Positions 17,284 to 26,275 of a DNA stretch of 64,000 nt are shown in pieces. The notes under the pieces are model-generated. The model was not told the DNA's origin and ran no database searches. It saw nothing but the letters and a program-made list of their open reading frames with translations. Source of the DNA: Bacteroidota bacterium. GTDB lineage: Bacteria; Bacteroidota; Bacteroidia; Flavobacteriales; Weeksellaceae. A program made the position numbers and the translations under genes. The stretch covers positions 62,001 to 126,000 of the forward strand of contig JAFAGO010000029.1 in the NCBI GenBank assembly GCA_023422635.1, read 5' to 3'. The stretch's first letter is position 1. Every line of letters starts with the position of its first letter.

Positions 17284-18666
17284 TTACGCTTTGGCGTAAT
17301 TTTCAAAAAACAGAGGAATACTTTCGATTCCTTTGTAAAAGTTAAACAGTCCATAATGCTCGTTCGGCGAGTGAATCGCATCGGAATCCAAACCAAAGCC
17401 CATCAACACTGATTTTGCTCCAAGCACTTTTTCGAACATTGCTGTAATTGGGATACTTCCACCACTTCTGTACGGAAGGACTTCTTTTCCAAAAGCCGTT
17501 TCCATTGCATTTTTCGCTGCTTGAAATTCTTTTGTATCGCTCGGTAACACGTACGGCATACCACCGTGATGTGGTGTAACTTTTACTTTTACATTTTCTG
17601 GAGCAATCTTTTTGAAATAGGTTGTGAATTTTTCGGTAATTTCCTCCGGTGTTTGATAGGGAACCAAACGCATCGAAATTTTCGCATTGGCTTTAGAAGG
17701 AATTACTGTTTTAGCACCTTCACCGGTATAACCGCCCCAAATACCATTGCAATCTAACGTTGGACGAATGGATGTTCTTTCGAGTGTAGTATATCCTTTT
17801 TCTCCTTCAACACCGTTAAGTCCGATTGAACTTTTGAATTCTTCAGGATTGTCTTTCAATTTATTCATTTCAAGTCGATCTTCATCAGATACAACTTCCA
17901 CATTGTCGTAAAATCCATCAATGGTTATATGTCCGTTTTCATCTATCAAATCGGCAATCATTCTGCTGAGAACATGAATTGGATTTGGAACTGCTCCTCC
18001 GTATAAACCAGAATGCAGATCTCGATTTGGACCTTCCACCTCTACTTCAACATAGCTTAAACCCCGAAGGCCAGTGGTAACGGTTGGCTGCTCGTTGGAA
18101 TAAATATGCGTATCGGAAATAAGAATGCAATCACATTTTAGTTTTTCTTTATTTTCGTTCACCCAATCGCCTAAACTTACGGAGCCCACTTCTTCTTCAC
18201 CTTCTAAAATAAATTTAACATTACAAGCTAAAGTTCCTGTTTTCATCATAGCTTCAAATGCTTTGATATGCATAAAAAACTGCCCTTTATCATCGGCAGA
18301 GCCACGCGCGAAAATAGCACCATCAGGATGAAGATCTGTTTTTTCAATATACGGTTCGAAAGGTGGTTTTGTCCATAATTCCAAAGGATCTGGTGGTTGA
18401 ACATCATAATGCCCATATACTAAAACTGTTGGAAGCGCTGGATCGATTAATTTTTCTCCATATACAATTGGATTGCCTTTGGTTTCGCAAACTTCAACTT
18501 GATCTGCTCCACCATCTTTTAAAAATTGGGCAACCAATTCCGCACATTTTAAGACATCATTTTTGTACGCAGAATCTGCGCTGATGGAGGGAATTCTCAA
18601 GAGTTCAAAAAGTTCATCAACAAAGCGTTGCTTATTATCGTTGATGTATTGAAGAGTTTCTTGCAT
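17284..18666 (-). CDS. M20-family dipeptidase
   Basis: The 460-residue metallopeptidase is a two-zinc M20 enzyme. VYGHYDVQPPDPLELW (about 83-98) supplies the first metal His and the bridging Asp, and ILEGEEEVGS (about 153-162) supplies the catalytic and metal Glu pair. A dimerisation domain is inserted in the middle (about 200-340). SGGSIPI and a late DSDAIHSPNE give the final metal His. It resembles PepV/CNDP-type dipeptidases of Bacteroidetes and probably degrades di- and tripeptides in the cytoplasm. No signal peptide is present. Confidence 0.92.
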   Translation of the reverse strand: MQETLQYINDNKQRFVDELFELLRIPSISADSAYKNDVLKCAELVAQFLKDGGADQVEVCETKGNPIVYGEKLIDPALPTVLVYGHYDVQPPDPLELWTKPPFEPYIEKTDLHPDGAIFARGSADDKGQFFMHIKAFEAMMKTGTLACNVKFILEGEEEVGSVSLGDWVNENKEKLKCDCILISDTHIYSNEQPTVTTGLRGLSYVEVEVEGPNRDLHSGLYGGAVPNPIHVLSRMIADLIDENGHITIDGFYDNVEVVSDEDRLEMNKLKDNPEEFKSSIGLNGVEGEKGYTTLERTSIRPTLDCNGIWGGYTGEGAKTVIPSKANAKISMRLVPYQTPEEITEKFTTYFKKIAPENVKVKVTPHHGGMPYVLPSDTKEFQAAKNAMETAFGKEVLPYRSGGSIPITAMFEKVLGAKSVLMGFGLDSDAIHSPNEHYGLFNFYKGIESIPLFFENYAKA

Positions 18667-18745
18667 GAAAGATATATTTTAAGTTTAAATTTTCAAAAAA
18701 CAAGATGAAATATGCTAGCAGTTCACCTTATTTCAAATATAAAAA

Positions 18746-18769
18746 AATGCCTTGCTCAAGCAAGACATT
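18746..18769 (-). terminator. Terminator of the OmpA lipoprotein gene
   Basis: AATGcCTTGCT (18746-18756) pairs with AGCAAGaCATT (18759-18769) with one mismatch and a 2-nt apical gap. An A-run at 18741-18747 gives a U-tail on the minus strand. Confidence 0.75.
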
Positions 18770-18790
18770 CTCTATCGATTTTTGGTATTC

Positions 18791-19456
18791 TTATTTGGTA
18801 AAGCGTACTGCCATTCTTCTATCTGCTGCTCTTTCAGCATCGGATTTATCGGCTGCTACTTTTGCAAACTTACTTCCGTAACCTTCTGCCCCAACTACTT
18901 GTGCGCCAACGCCTAATTTTGTTAATTCGGCTTTAATAAAATCAGCTCTTTGTTGGGAAAGTTTGAGGTTCGCTGCATCATCACCGGTTTTATCGGTATA
19001 ACCGCCAATTTTAATTTTAGCATCCGGATACGCTTTCAAAATTTTTGCAAGGTTTTGAATTTGCCCTTCCGAACCCGCTTCTAATTTATTGAATGCTGCC
19101 ATTTGAAAATTAACATTATCAAAATCAAACCATTTATCTTTTAAAGCGGCATCATCTGCTGCAGAAGTATAGGCACCACTTTTCAGAAAGTTGATTAGGC
19201 CTTGCTCCAAACCATTTTCATAAGCGGTAAGAGCTTCTCCATTCAAATCCACTTTTACTTCAGTTTTGGCAGCGTGTGTTCCATGTGCGCTTTCACCAGC
19301 GGATTTTGCAGCAAACTCGTCGCCTCCCTGATGTGCATCATCATAACGTTCTACTCCATTTTCAATTTTAATTACCGCGTGATTTTCACCTTGCGGAATT
19401 TTTTTACAACTGATGACCAAAGTAGCAACGGTTAATGCTAAAAGTGTTTTTTTCAT
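18791..19456 (-). CDS. OmpA-family peptidoglycan-associated lipoprotein
   Basis: The 221-residue lipoprotein has its lipid Cys at residue 17 (VISCKK). A charged linker follows. The C-terminal OmpA domain (about 108-221) carries the peptidoglycan-binding signatures IGGYTDKTGDDAANLKLSQQRA (in parts: GGYTDKTG, LSQQRA) and GAEGYGS. It ends with the ADRRMAVRF strand. It tethers the membrane to diaminopimelate in the cell wall. The domain, including the preceding WFDFDNVNF segment, closely resembles the C-terminal domain fused to the membrane pyrophosphatase at 54822-57557, so the two share recent ancestry. It has a strong promoter of its own. Confidence 0.92.
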   Translation of the reverse strand: MKKTLLALTVATLVISCKKIPQGENHAVIKIENGVERYDDAHQGGDEFAAKSAGESAHGTHAAKTEVKVDLNGEALTAYENGLEQGLINFLKSGAYTSAADDAALKDKWFDFDNVNFQMAAFNKLEAGSEGQIQNLAKILKAYPDAKIKIGGYTDKTGDDAANLKLSQQRADFIKAELTKLGVGAQVVGAEGYGSKFAKVAADKSDAERAADRRMAVRFTK

Positions 19457-19474
19457 TCCAGATTATTTAATTTT

Positions 19475-19506
19475 CAAAAGTAAGAAATATTGGTTTTTGT
19501 GACAAA
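19475..19506 (-). promoter_or_regulatory. Promoter of the OmpA lipoprotein gene (TTTG-N20-TACTTTTG)
   Basis: On the minus strand -33 TTTG (19503-19506) is followed after exactly 20 nt by -7 TACTTTTG (19475-19482), 18 nt before the start codon. Both elements match the Bacteroidetes housekeeping consensus. Confidence 0.78.
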
Positions 19507-19513
19507 TTTAATT

Positions 19514-20671
19514 TTAATTTTCGATGGATTTAAGAATGATTTTCCCTTTTTTAGATTGAGTGAAAATTACGTATTGGATTCCACCATCTTTTAAACCGTA
19601 CTTTTTCTTTACGGCTTCAGGTTTTAAAGGATAATTTTTACAAATAATATTATATTGCTGATTTTTCTTGAGTTGCTTTCCATCAATCGTTTCTACCTTT
19701 AAAATTCTTCCAGGAAATTCTTCAATAAATGAATTAGAGGTATATAAATGTGTATTGGGATGAAGTTTTTGAAGATGATACTTTTTACCAATAAGATTAA
19801 AAGCTCCGGATTTCAAGACTGAATTATTCGCGATATACAAATAGTTTTGCGGCTCTGAAAAGTGAGCTTCGGCATTTGAAATTTCATCAAAAGAAAATTC
19901 GAACGCAGGTTCGCTTGTTTCCAAATTTACACAACGAACTACAATTTCTTTTGATGAAGGCGACGAATCCATCAAAACCAAAACTTCTTTAACATCATTT
20001 TTCACCGCAACAATGTGAATTTCAACGATATTTTTCAACGTTGAAACCAAATAAGAAAGATCAATAAGCGGAGAAAGTTTCACCAAAACTTTTTGACTTT
20101 TCCGTAGTAAAACATCTTGAATTTCAATAAGATTCGGACTCAAATCTTCCAGAAGAAAAACTTTATTTTGATTTTCATCTCTTCGTGCGGGATCGAGATA
20201 GAACAGATGATATTCTTGATGATTCTCCTTTAAAAAATCTTCCAAAGATTCATTTTTAAAAGTCGCTTTTCTGTTTAAAATTTCCCAATTATGCTGTACG
20301 ATTTCGGATAAAAGCGCGTTTTGTTCCACCAAAAAAGTGTGCTTAAAATTCTGTGAAATAAAAAAAGCATCAATACCAAAACCTGAAGTAAGGTCCACCA
20401 TTACTCTTCCCTTTACCAAAGCCATTTTATAACGTGACGTCGCTTCCGAACTCGCTTGTTCCAGATTGAGATTGGGTGGAAATACAATTCCTTCTTTCAG
20501 CAAAAACGGAAATTTCTTTACAGCTACTTTTCTGCCTTTAATTTGTTGAACAATTTCCAACATTGAAACTTCGGGAAATGGTGATTTTTTCAATAAAAGA
20601 GAATGCAAATCTTTGTCAAGATTTGCATGTATATAGTTCTGAATTTCAGTATTTAAAATATTTTTATTCAT
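19514..20671 (-). CDS. THUMP-like-domain class I methyltransferase
   Basis: The 385-residue product has an N-terminal helical region and a SAM-binding Rossmann core with VMVDLTSGFGIDAFFIS (motif I, about 100-116). The catalytic-type LFYLDPARRDENQNK (about 165-179) resembles the DPPY/NPPY loop of nucleic acid methyltransferases. A C-terminal THUMP-like segment ends in GGIQYVIFTQ. An RNA or DNA target is inferred. ATG 20671 was chosen rather than the in-frame ATG 20704: it overlaps the last 8 bases of the mutase gene, which is typical translational coupling. Confidence 0.8.
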   Translation of the reverse strand: MNKNILNTEIQNYIHANLDKDLHSLLLKKSPFPEVSMLEIVQQIKGRKVAVKKFPFLLKEGIVFPPNLNLEQASSEATSRYKMALVKGRVMVDLTSGFGIDAFFISQNFKHTFLVEQNALLSEIVQHNWEILNRKATFKNESLEDFLKENHQEYHLFYLDPARRDENQNKVFLLEDLSPNLIEIQDVLLRKSQKVLVKLSPLIDLSYLVSTLKNIVEIHIVAVKNDVKEVLVLMDSSPSSKEIVVRCVNLETSEPAFEFSFDEISNAEAHFSEPQNYLYIANNSVLKSGAFNLIGKKYHLQKLHPNTHLYTSNSFIEEFPGRILKVETIDGKQLKKNQQYNIICKNYPLKPEAVKKKYGLKDGGIQYVIFTQSKKGKIILKSIEN

Positions 20672-21827
20672 ACATTTCTGCCCAACGAACTTTTCTAATT
20701 TCATTTTCTGAATATAGATCTTCCGTTGATTTTTTCACTTCCAGCGAAGGATACAAGTTTACGCCGATGAGTTTAATTTTACCCTCTTTCACCCAATTTT
20801 GCTCTTTAACGGCTTGATTGTAAATATCTTTTTGAATTTTTCCAGATTTTAAATTTGAAAGAAAACCGCCATTATTTTCAATTTCTAAAAAATATTGCCA
20901 CGATTGTTCTGCAATTTGTTGCGTGAGATCTTCAACATAATAACTTCCATTTGCTGCATCTCCGAAAACGTTGATAATGCTTTCGTACGCTAAAACAATC
21001 TGTTGCTTAAAGGAAATTTCTTTTGAAAGTTCGGTTCCGTGATTGATTTTATAATCATTTGCAAAAACTGCATCAGCGCCGCCAATCATCCCAGCAGCCA
21101 ATTCCAAAGTTGAGCGAATCAAGTTGTTTTCTTCATCCTGAATGGCTTTGTTTCGCAAAGAGGTTTCCGCAAAAATATAGGGAATTTCATCCAGATTATA
21201 CTCTTTTGAAAGCTGATTGAAAGCGAGTTTTAAAGCACGAATTTTGGCAATTTCAAAAAAGTAGTTGCTTCCAACCGAAAGTCGAAATACAAGTTTATTT
21301 AAAACACTTTCGCCGAAATGTTCAGCAAGTTCTTTCGCTTTTGCAAGCGCAATACCAACCTGTTGCACAATCGATGCTCCCGCATTTTGATACAAAGAAA
21401 TATCTATTGTAATTGCTCTTTTGAAATTTTTTGCTAAAAGTTCACTCGCCAAGTTTTCATCCAGATTTGCTGATTTCTCATCAAAAACATCAACCAGCGA
21501 GAAATAACGATTCACTTCTGAAAGCTGACTTTGTTTTACCAGCTCTACATCATTAATAAACACTGTTTTATCTTTCAAACCTTCAACATTCTCATTCAAA
21601 AAAAATGCATACACATCCCCTTCCAAACTTGCATGATAGGGCGCAACTAAGTGAGTGCTTTCTTCTACTTTAGGCAAAATATGCAAAGGTTTCGCGACAG
21701 AATTATAATACGGTTTTACCGAAAGTCCCTCCAAATTATCTTTGTGAAGTATTTGATAAAGATCCTCGGTTTTCAATTGTTTTTTAACAACATCCTCCCA
21801 TTCTTGAAGCGTAACCTTTTTGAACAT
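20664..21827 (-). CDS. mutA: Methylmalonyl-CoA mutase small (beta) subunit
   Basis: This 387-residue protein has the TIM-barrel mutase fold only; no cobalamin-binding DxHxxG domain is present. Typical segments are SVGSNYFFEIAKIRALKLAF (in parts: FEIAKIRALK), ETSLRNKAIQDEENNLIRSTLELAAGMIGGAD (LRNKA, NLIRSTLELAAGMIGGADAV) and NGSYYVEDLT. In Bacteroidetes the small subunit stabilises the catalytic large subunit, which isomerises methylmalonyl-CoA and succinyl-CoA. The large-subunit gene, usually next door, is not in this window; a methyltransferase gene occupies its place. It is shorter than many small subunits (about 450-600). It is co-oriented with ftsB and udk. Confidence 0.85.
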   Translation of the reverse strand: MFKKVTLQEWEDVVKKQLKTEDLYQILHKDNLEGLSVKPYYNSVAKPLHILPKVEESTHLVAPYHASLEGDVYAFFLNENVEGLKDKTVFINDVELVKQSQLSEVNRYFSLVDVFDEKSANLDENLASELLAKNFKRAITIDISLYQNAGASIVQQVGIALAKAKELAEHFGESVLNKLVFRLSVGSNYFFEIAKIRALKLAFNQLSKEYNLDEIPYIFAETSLRNKAIQDEENNLIRSTLELAAGMIGGADAVFANDYKINHGTELSKEISFKQQIVLAYESIINVFGDAANGSYYVEDLTQQIAEQSWQYFLEIENNGGFLSNLKSGKIQKDIYNQAVKEQNWVKEGKIKLIGVNLYPSLEVKKSTEDLYSENEIRKVRWAEMYE

Positions 21828-21836
21828 AACGTATGA

Positions 21837-22187
21837 TTATTTCTTAATATTAGAACTGTCGGCAACTAAGATAAAAATTTCTTCGTTCGGTTTCTTCATG
21901 AAATAATTTTCACGAGCAAATTTTTCTTTTTCCTCTTTATTATTCATCAGTTTTTTGAAGAAAGCATCATTCTTTTCGTATTCTGTTTTATAATACGAAA
22001 GTTGATCTTCGTACTTATCGATTTCCTGATTTAATTCATTGATTACCAAGAAAGAAGTACTGTCAAAAAAAGTCATCCATCCTAAAAAAAGAACAATCGT
22101 TACGGTATATTTATTCAAAATATACCTGCGAATAAACCTCCACGTTTTTGATTGTGGTTTGATGTCTTTTATTAGATTTTCATCCAT
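21837..22187 (-). CDS. ftsB: FtsB/DivIC-family septum formation initiator
   Basis: This 116-residue bitopic membrane protein has a basic N-terminus, one transmembrane helix (about 30-50, YTVTIVLFLGWMTFF) and a periplasmic coiled coil (INELNQEIDKYEDQLSYYKTEY; key heptads 55-85). The C-terminal region contains FARENYFMKKPNEEIFIL, which is characteristic of DivIC/FtsB. It links with FtsL and FtsQ in the divisome. It sits 1 bp from udk, an arrangement repeated in many flavobacteria. Confidence 0.88.
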   Translation of the reverse strand: MDENLIKDIKPQSKTWRFIRRYILNKYTVTIVLFLGWMTFFDSTSFLVINELNQEIDKYEDQLSYYKTEYEKNDAFFKKLMNNKEEKEKFARENYFMKKPNEEIFILVADSSNIKK

Positions 22188-22188
22188 T

Positions 22189-22806
22189 TTAGTGCACTTT
22201 TTTAAGTGAATTGTTGATTACTGTGGTAAGGAAATCAATTGCGACGTTGTTGTGTTTCATGTTGGGAACAATAAGGTCGGCTTCGTTCTTAGACGGCTCT
22301 ATAAATTCCTGATGCATAGGCTTTAAAGTTGTTTGATAACGATGCAAAACCTCGCTTAAATCTCTACCTCTTTCTTGCGTATCTCTACGAATTCTGCGGA
22401 TTAAACGCTCATCTGAATCGGCATGTACAAAAACTTTCAAATCGAATTCTTTTAAAAGCTCAGGATTGGTTAGCACCAAAATTCCTTCCACAATTAACAC
22501 ATTTTTCGGTTCTACAGTTACAAAATCGCCTGTTCTAGAATGGGTTACAAAACTATACAAAGGCTGCTCAATACTGTTGCCGCTTTTTAACGATTTTACA
22601 TGATTAATTAAAAGATCAAAATCGATTGATTTTGGATGATCGTAGTTTAAATTTTCACGTTCACTTAATGATAAATGTTCATTGTTGTGATAATAATTAT
22701 CCTGAGAAAGAACATTTACACCTTCTGCATTAAGCTGCTGAAGGATTTTGTTTACTACCGTTGTTTTTCCACTTCCAGTTCCACCGGCAATTCCTATTAC
22801 GAGCAT
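22189..22806 (-). CDS. udk: Uridine kinase
   Basis: The 205-residue pyrimidine salvage kinase phosphorylates uridine and cytidine with ATP or GTP. The P-loop is GIAGGTGSGKTTV (5-17). The nucleoside-binding region SQDNYYHNNEHLS and the FDHPKS-like motif (here YDHPKSIDFD) are present, and RRIRRDTQERGRD forms the lid. Length and motifs are normal. A promoter with a TACCTTTG -7 box lies just upstream, so transcription of the udk-ftsB-mutA-methyltransferase series probably begins here. Confidence 0.96.
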   Translation of the reverse strand: MLVIGIAGGTGSGKTTVVNKILQQLNAEGVNVLSQDNYYHNNEHLSLSERENLNYDHPKSIDFDLLINHVKSLKSGNSIEQPLYSFVTHSRTGDFVTVEPKNVLIVEGILVLTNPELLKEFDLKVFVHADSDERLIRRIRRDTQERGRDLSEVLHRYQTTLKPMHQEFIEPSKNEADLIVPNMKHNNVAIDFLTTVINNSLKKVH

Positions 22807-22821
22807 TGTACTTTGTTTTTA

Positions 22822-22851
22822 CAAAGGTAAGGTTTTTGTGCATTTTGCAAA
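22822..22851 (-). promoter_or_regulatory. Promoter upstream of udk
   Basis: On the minus strand, TTTG (22848-22851), 18 nt, then TACCTTTG (22822-22829), 15 nt before the udk ATG. The spacing is one base short of the usual 19-21. The region upstream to about 22950 is extremely AT-rich and holds nothing else I can name. Confidence 0.6.
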
Positions 22852-22954
22852 ATAGAAAATACTAGTAAATTTTACTTGAAGTTAATTTTAATTTTTACTA
22901 CATAAATAATTATATGATAAATAATTACATAATTTATATAAAGTAAAACTAATA

Positions 22955-23575
22955 CTACACCTTATTCTCTATTCCGAAGATATAATAGACCACAGCAAGA
23001 ACGCGTGCGAGAAATTCCCGTGATTGATTGCGGTAAAAACTTTCTTTACGATCTACATCTTGAGCATCAAAACCTAAAGCATTCATGCTGTTATTTCGCG
23101 CGTAAAATAAAGCTCTCAAATTATGGAAACCTTGCGAAACAATAATTACGTTATTCTGTTTGTATACATTTTTGCAATTGCTAATCGACATTTGCGTTTT
23201 AAGACCTTTCGGATCTTCAATGATGATTTCCTCAGGAACGCCTTCTTGATACACCAGATAATTTTTCATCGCAGCGGGTTCATTATAACCTCTACTTTTT
23301 TCGCCGCTCACAATAATTCTTTTGATTTTTCCGTGGTGATATAACAAAGATGCCGCATTCATTCTTGAAACAAAATACGGATTGGCAACACCAGATTTCA
23401 TCTTAGGAGAAGTCCCCAAAACAAGTGCCGTTTCACGGGGCGGAACTTTAGAAATTCGCGTATACGTTCGACCATTGGTTAAAGCAAACACCCAAATATT
23501 TGCCAAAATCATCAGAAGAAGTGCAATTTCTACCGCATTGAAAAACGTTTTTAATATATCGTGAATCGTTCTCAA
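22955..23575 (-). CDS. SanA/YdcF-family (DUF218) envelope protein
   Basis: The 206-residue protein has one N-terminal membrane helix (about 10-30) and a DUF218 domain. Signatures are ALVLGTSPKMKSGVANPYFVSRM (in parts: VLGTSPK, NPYFVSRM), IIVSGEKSRGYNEPAAMKNYL (VSGEKSR, NEPAAM) and IIVSQGFHNLRALFYAR. E. coli SanA influences vancomycin exclusion and envelope permeability; the enzymatic activity of the family is uncertain. It overlaps the preceding reductase gene by 4 bp, implying translational coupling. Confidence 0.85.
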   Translation of the reverse strand: MRTIHDILKTFFNAVEIALLLMILANIWVFALTNGRTYTRISKVPPRETALVLGTSPKMKSGVANPYFVSRMNAASLLYHHGKIKRIIVSGEKSRGYNEPAAMKNYLVYQEGVPEEIIIEDPKGLKTQMSISNCKNVYKQNNVIIVSQGFHNLRALFYARNNSMNALGFDAQDVDRKESFYRNQSREFLARVLAVVYYIFGIENKV

Positions 23576-24693
23576 ATTAAATCAAAATCTACTTTAATTT
23601 TCTTGCTCAATACTACCGACATGCACGCAAGTATATGCCCAGCTTCCACTTCTTTCTCTGTTAAATATTCATTTTCAAGAAGTTCCACTTCGCCTTCAAT
23701 TAGTTTGCATTCACAACTTCCACAAATTCCAGATTTACAAGAATAAGGAACGGGAAAGTTCTTCATCAATAATTGTTGCAACAATCGTGATTTATTATCC
23801 AACAACTGCGTTTTGTATTGCTGACCAAACAACTTAAATTCAACTTCTATATTTTCAATTAAAGGAAAACTATTTTCTTGTGGATAAATATCTTCATTAA
23901 ATTCTTGAAAAAGTTCAAAATGAATATTTTTTTTGGGAATTCCATTTTCAAAGCAAGCATTGGCAAGCGGTTTTATCATTTCTCCCTTCCCACAAATAAG
24001 CACTTCGTCCACTGAATCCCAAATGGTAGATTCTTCATCCGTATCGTCTAAATGCAAAATTTGATTAATAATCAATTCCAATTTATGCGCATCAATTCTA
24101 CCAAAAGTAAGGTGATTCCCTAAATTTTCTTGAGAAAGAAAATAGTACACTTGCAATCGATCGCCATATTGATCTACCAACTGGTGCAAGGTCTCCTGAT
24201 AGGCGATATCTGCAAGATTTTTATTCCCATAAAAGAGGAACAGTCGTGTTCTTGGTTCTGTATGAAGAATATTTTTGAAATGACTTAAAATTGGGGTAAT
24301 TCCGATTCCTCCAGCAAACCCTAAAATTGTTCGAAACTCGTGAGGTTTTGAAGTCAGCGTAAATCTTCCTTGTGGTGGAGCCACCAAAATTTCATCTCCA
24401 ATTTCCATATCAATTAGAGCGTTTGCAGAGCTTTCCGTAGAATTTATTTTGATCCCCAAACTGAGTTTATGCTCAAAAGGAGCAGAAGTAATAGAATAAT
24501 CATTTACAAAAGTTTCTCCTTTCCAAGTGTACTTCACCGGCAGATATTGCCCAGATTTAAACCTGAAAATTGCTTTTAAATCTTCGGGGACACTGAGTTC
24601 CAGCGCAAACGTATTTTTGGTAAGTTGCTGTTTTTTCTCTAATTTTAGCGGATAAAAAGTAAGCCGTTTTGCTTTCAGTAAATTGTCTTCCAT
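23572..24693 (-). CDS. PaaE-like flavin/2Fe-2S oxidoreductase
   Basis: The 373-residue reductase combines an FAD-binding domain (KSGQYLPVKY...NDYSITSAP, about 45-75), an NAD(P)H-binding domain (LGFAGGIGITPILSHFKNI, about 125-145) and a C-terminal plant-type ferredoxin domain. The latter has Cys ligands in PYSCKSGICGSCECK and the last Cys in ILACMS. The order matches PaaE, the reductase of phenylacetyl-CoA epoxidase, but none of paaABCD is present, so it may serve another oxygenase or desaturase. A minus-strand TATTTTTG box (24704-24711) lies 10 nt before the start. Confidence 0.87.
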   Translation of the reverse strand: MEDNLLKAKRLTFYPLKLEKKQQLTKNTFALELSVPEDLKAIFRFKSGQYLPVKYTWKGETFVNDYSITSAPFEHKLSLGIKINSTESSANALIDMEIGDEILVAPPQGRFTLTSKPHEFRTILGFAGGIGITPILSHFKNILHTEPRTRLFLFYGNKNLADIAYQETLHQLVDQYGDRLQVYYFLSQENLGNHLTFGRIDAHKLELIINQILHLDDTDEESTIWDSVDEVLICGKGEMIKPLANACFENGIPKKNIHFELFQEFNEDIYPQENSFPLIENIEVEFKLFGQQYKTQLLDNKSRLLQQLLMKNFPVPYSCKSGICGSCECKLIEGEVELLENEYLTEKEVEAGHILACMSVVLSKKIKVDFDLI

Positions 24694-24726
24694 AATCTAT
24701 TTTCAAAAATATAAAAATATTATCCA

Positions 24727-25293
24727 ATGAAAAACTTGGCTTTGCCTTTCGTCTCAATATTCTTACTTTTCTCTTGTAAAAAAGAGACAAAATTGAGCGA
24801 AGATACAAGTACTGTAACTGATTCAACCACGATTGCTGAAACTTCTAAACCCAAGAATACAAGCGCATTTGCAGCAGTTGAATATACGCCAGAGCAAACC
24901 TCAAAATTACTCAACGGAACGGAAAACGATACGCTTTACATAACCAATTTTTTTGCTACTTGGTGCGGACCTTGCATCCGAGAAATCCCTCATTTTAAAG
25001 AAAAAATGGAGGAAATGAAAGGTCAGCCTGTAAAATTTACTTTTATAAGTTTAGACGAGAAAACGATTTGGGATACCGATGTTAAAAATTTTGTTGAAGA
25101 ACATGGAATCGCAAAGGAAACAATTCTGTTGGATGGAAATCTGTTGAATCCGGAATTTTTTAGCAATAATTTTAAAACTTGGAAAGGAGAAACAATTCCA
25201 TTCACGTATTTAAAAAAAGGAGATAAAACACAGGAAATTAATGGTTCTGTAACCAAAGAAGAACTGGAAACAAAAATCAATTCTTTCAACTAA
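24727..25293 (+). CDS. TlpA-like thioredoxin-fold lipoprotein
   Basis: A 188-residue lipoprotein with lipid Cys17 (LLFSCKKE), a Ser/Thr-rich linker to about residue 50, and a TlpA/ResA-type thioredoxin domain with the active-site motif WCGPC (Cys80, Cys83). The domain ends with a cis-Pro TIPFTYLKKGD. It should act as a periplasm-facing disulfide reductase. It is 10 bp upstream of an iron-type ABC permease and likely co-transcribed with it. This suggests a link with metal or haem uptake or maturation, but that is inference. Confidence 0.88.
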   Translation: MKNLALPFVSIFLLFSCKKETKLSEDTSTVTDSTTIAETSKPKNTSAFAAVEYTPEQTSKLLNGTENDTLYITNFFATWCGPCIREIPHFKEKMEEMKGQPVKFTFISLDEKTIWDTDVKNFVEEHGIAKETILLDGNLLNPEFFSNNFKTWKGETIPFTYLKKGDKTQEINGSVTKEELETKINSFN

Positions 25294-25303
25294 ATTTACA
25301 ATA

Positions 25304-26275
25304 ATGGTCGGCAATTTCAAATGGCTGATAATGATTTTAGCAGCACTAGTTCTGCTAAGCATTTTTTGGAATTTGAACACCGGATTTGCCGTACTCCAAA
25401 TTGACGATTTTTTTTCAAATACTGATCAGTCCCAAGTGGCAGAACTTAGAATCAATCGTACTTTTGTAGTTTTGTTGGCTGGTATTTCTATCCCGACATC
25501 GGGTTTTCTTCTGCAAGAATATTTTCAAAATCCGTTGGCTGGACCTTCAGTTTTAGGGATTACTTCGGCGGCGAGTTTAGCCGTTGCATTTTACATTTTT
25601 TTATCGCAAGGCGTACAGCTTCCTGAGTTTTTGCAAAATAGCTTCCTGAGTATTTCCGCAATTTTTGGGAGCTTTCTACTGATGCTTGTTTTGCTTGGTT
25701 TTTCGAAACGATTTCAAGACAAATCATTTCTTATTATTTTTGGATTTCTCATTTCAGCTTTAGCAGGAGCTATAATTTCTATACTGCAATTATATGCTGA
25801 CAATCAAAGTCTTAAAAATTATATTTTATGGAGTTTTGGTGCAAATAATATGGTTACAACCCACCAATTAGTGCTGCTTTTGATCCTCGTCGGAATTGGA
25901 ATTTTCATTAGTTTTTTAACGATAAAACCGCTCATTGGCAACGCCCTTGGAGTTGCTTATGCGCAAAGTTTCGGAGTTAATTTAGTTGTTTTAAAATACT
26001 TAATTATCATCGCTTCATCCTTGCTTTCCGCTTCTATAACAGCATTTATGGGCCCCGTTCTCTTTATAGGAATTGTTATTCCCCATTTTTGCAGAATGCT
26101 GTATAATCCATCACAATTGTGGCAACAATGGATTTTAAATATGATTTTAGGAGTAGCAATGATGGAAATCTTTTCGAGCATTTCTGAACTTACAAAGCTT
26201 CCTTTAAATGTGATCACCTCGCTTTTCGGAATTCCAGTTATTCTTGTGATGATGTTGAAAAAAAATACGGCCTAA
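25304..26275 (+). CDS. FecCD/BtuC-type ABC transporter permease
   Basis: The 323-residue protein has about 9-10 transmembrane helices and the family landmarks: RINRTFVVLLAGISI near the start, the NPLAGPSVLGITSAASLAV loop (in parts: NPLAGPSVLG), FGANNMVT, and MGPVLFIGIVIPHFCRMLY near 245-265. Permeases of this family carry iron-siderophore, haem or cobalamin across the inner membrane. The gene is fused head-to-tail with its ATPase (0 bp gap). A substrate-binding protein gene is missing from the vicinity. Confidence 0.93.
   Translation: MVGNFKWLIMILAALVLLSIFWNLNTGFAVLQIDDFFSNTDQSQVAELRINRTFVVLLAGISIPTSGFLLQEYFQNPLAGPSVLGITSAASLAVAFYIFLSQGVQLPEFLQNSFLSISAIFGSFLLMLVLLGFSKRFQDKSFLIIFGFLISALAGAIISILQLYADNQSLKNYILWSFGANNMVTTHQLVLLLILVGIGIFISFLTIKPLIGNALGVAYAQSFGVNLVVLKYLIIIASSLLSASITAFMGPVLFIGIVIPHFCRMLYNPSQLWQQWILNMILGVAMMEIFSSISELTKLPLNVITSLFGIPVILVMMLKKNTA

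Noticed and set aside
20672..20704. Upstream ATG of the THUMP-like methyltransferase
   Set aside because: It would overlap the mutase gene by 41 bp; the next ATG gives the usual short coupled overlap.
22860..22950. AT-rich direct repeat ATAAATAATTA (two copies)
   Set aside because: In DNA of this extreme AT content two similar 11-mers are expected by chance; no further structure was seen.
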